The notes under the pieces are model-generated. The model saw nothing but the letters and a program-made list of their open reading frames with translations. It did no database searches and was not told where the DNA came from. The translations under genes were made by a program, and so were the position numbers. From Mesostigma viride (Eukaryota; Streptophyta; Mesostigmatophyceae; Mesostigmatales; Mesostigmataceae), in NCBI GenBank assembly GCA_009746045.1, contig RPFO01000164.1, positions 3,125,374 to 3,189,373 of the forward strand: a stretch of 64,000 nt of DNA, in the 5' to 3' direction. Below, piece by piece: positions 63,091-64,000 of this stretch. Each line of letters opens with the position of its first letter. Position 1 is the first letter of the stretch.

Positions 63091-64000
63091 CCAGCAAGAG
63101 CGCGGACGCCAGCAACAAGGGGACACGCGCCACCTCGGCGCCGCCCCCCAGGTGCCCCCTAGGGTGCGAGTTGGGTGGCACCTGCAACTGGGAGCTGGGC
63201 CGCTGCGACTGCCGCCGCACACGAACGGGGCCTGACTGCTCACGCCTCAAGTCCACAGGGCTACCTCCCTGCGGGGCTGCGGCCGTGCATGGAGCAACCC
63301 ACCCCGGCGGTCCCTGCTCGGGCGAGCTCCCCCTGGACACATGCCCAGCGAGCTGCAACCACAGGGGGGTTTGCAACGCTTCCAGAGACGCATCCCCTGC
63401 ACGGGTGACAGGTGGCGATAATCCTGCCATGATGACTCCTGTCGGCACCTGTGCGTGTGAGGAGGGGTTTGAGGGCGACGTGTGCGAGCGTTTTTCGGGC
63501 GGGAGGCAGGCCCTGGACTGTTTGAACGGGTGCTGGGGGAGGGGTACCTGCGCGCTCTCCTTCTGCCACTGCGACCCGGGCTACTGGGGGGCTGACTGTG
63601 GCCAGGTGGCCGGCCCAGTTGGCCAGCATGACAGGGGTGCCGTTGGCACTGGTGGAAAATGGCAGTCATTTAGGGGCGCCAAGGAGGGAGGAAAGCGAGG
63701 GGCAGGTTTTGGAGCAGGGGCAGGGGCTGGCGTGTCGGGTGGTGGCATGCAGTACCCGGTAAGGGTGTATGTGTACGAGCTGCCCCCCTCGCTGAACGGG
63801 GAGGGCATTGACATGAAGCAGCTGCATGATGTCAGCCTGGCGCCGGGCCGGGGCTACAAGTACTCGCTGGATATGCGGCTGCATGCCGCCATGCTGCGCA
63901 GGTGAGCTGCCGGGTTGGTTACTTCATGCTTCTAATGGCAATTGGCCTTGTGTGGTCACTGCCTGCTTCTGCTGTCCAGATACGGCAGTGGTGCAGAACT
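63091..64000 (+). CDS. EGF-repeat exostosin-family (GT47) glycosyltransferase, N-terminal part
   Basis: Exon 63091-63901 (acceptor cccacag, donor GTGAGC) and the start of the next at 63981 (acceptor tgtccag) join in phase to read LRRYGSGAE; the gene continues past the window. Three cysteine-rich EGF-like modules are visible: CPLGCELGGTCNWELGRCDC with GPDCSRL; CPASCNHRGVCN ... GTCACEEGFEGDVCERF; and CLNGCWGRGTCALSFCHCDP with GYWGADCG. A Gly-rich linker follows, then VRVYVYELPPSLNGEG, the typical opening of an exostosin (GT47) domain, and YKYSLDMRLHAAMLR. Such proteins are type II Golgi or secreted glycosyltransferases. EGF modules in front of the exostosin domain are known in green algae and some plant relatives. 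The first exon, with any signal anchor, was not found. Confidence 0.8.

Overview
The window reads as nuclear DNA of a green alga (Chlorophyta) or a close relative. The evidence is GC-rich coding exons with short GT-AG introns, a MET1/DNMT1-type cytosine methyltransferase, an oxygen-dependent coproporphyrinogen oxidase with a plastid-like N-terminus, simple-sequence arrays in most introns, and TTTAGGG-type telomere motifs inside a retrotransposon. No rRNA, convincing tRNA gene, CRISPR array or bacterial operon was seen. All exon joins below were made by eye from splice signals and codon phase.

Layout. 1-7 kb: mostly non-coding, with minus-strand exons of an unrecognised protein that carries a ~1.2 kb proline/glycine repeat domain. 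7.0-8.3 kb: a small four-exon minus-strand gene. 8.8-16.3 kb: an eleven-exon plus-strand gene with all phases consistent, probably divergent from the small gene. 16.7-32.3 kb and 34.9-42.9 kb: a nest of at least a dozen non-LTR retrotransposon (LINE) copies and fragments in both orientations. It includes one endonuclease/reverse-transcriptase copy and four copies that carry only an ORF1p-like gene. Inside the nest are an Mpv17-family gene (23.1-23.7 kb), the 3' end of an unrecognised gene with an acidic tail (32.45-33.0 kb), and the coproporphyrinogen oxidase gene (39.6-41.0 kb). 43.5-49.6 kb: an apparently intronless 2050-residue DNA methyltransferase on the minus strand. 53.2-61.0 kb: CTP synthase on the minus strand, eight exons, with most introns filled by different satellite arrays. 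61.9-62.3 kb: a weak minus-strand candidate. 63.1 kb to the end: the start of an EGF-repeat exostosin-family glycosyltransferase gene that runs off the window.

How the parts relate. The methyltransferase and CTP synthase both fit an S-phase role (maintenance methylation, nucleotide supply), and both have E2F-like motifs 200-290 bases upstream of their start codons. The most unusual content is the retrotransposon system. ORF1-only 'half-LINE' copies end in short 3' hairpins with a CAAC loop, and hairpins of the same kind end ORF2-bearing fragments. This suggests trans-mobilisation by a partner LINE, in the way mammalian HAL1 relates to L1.
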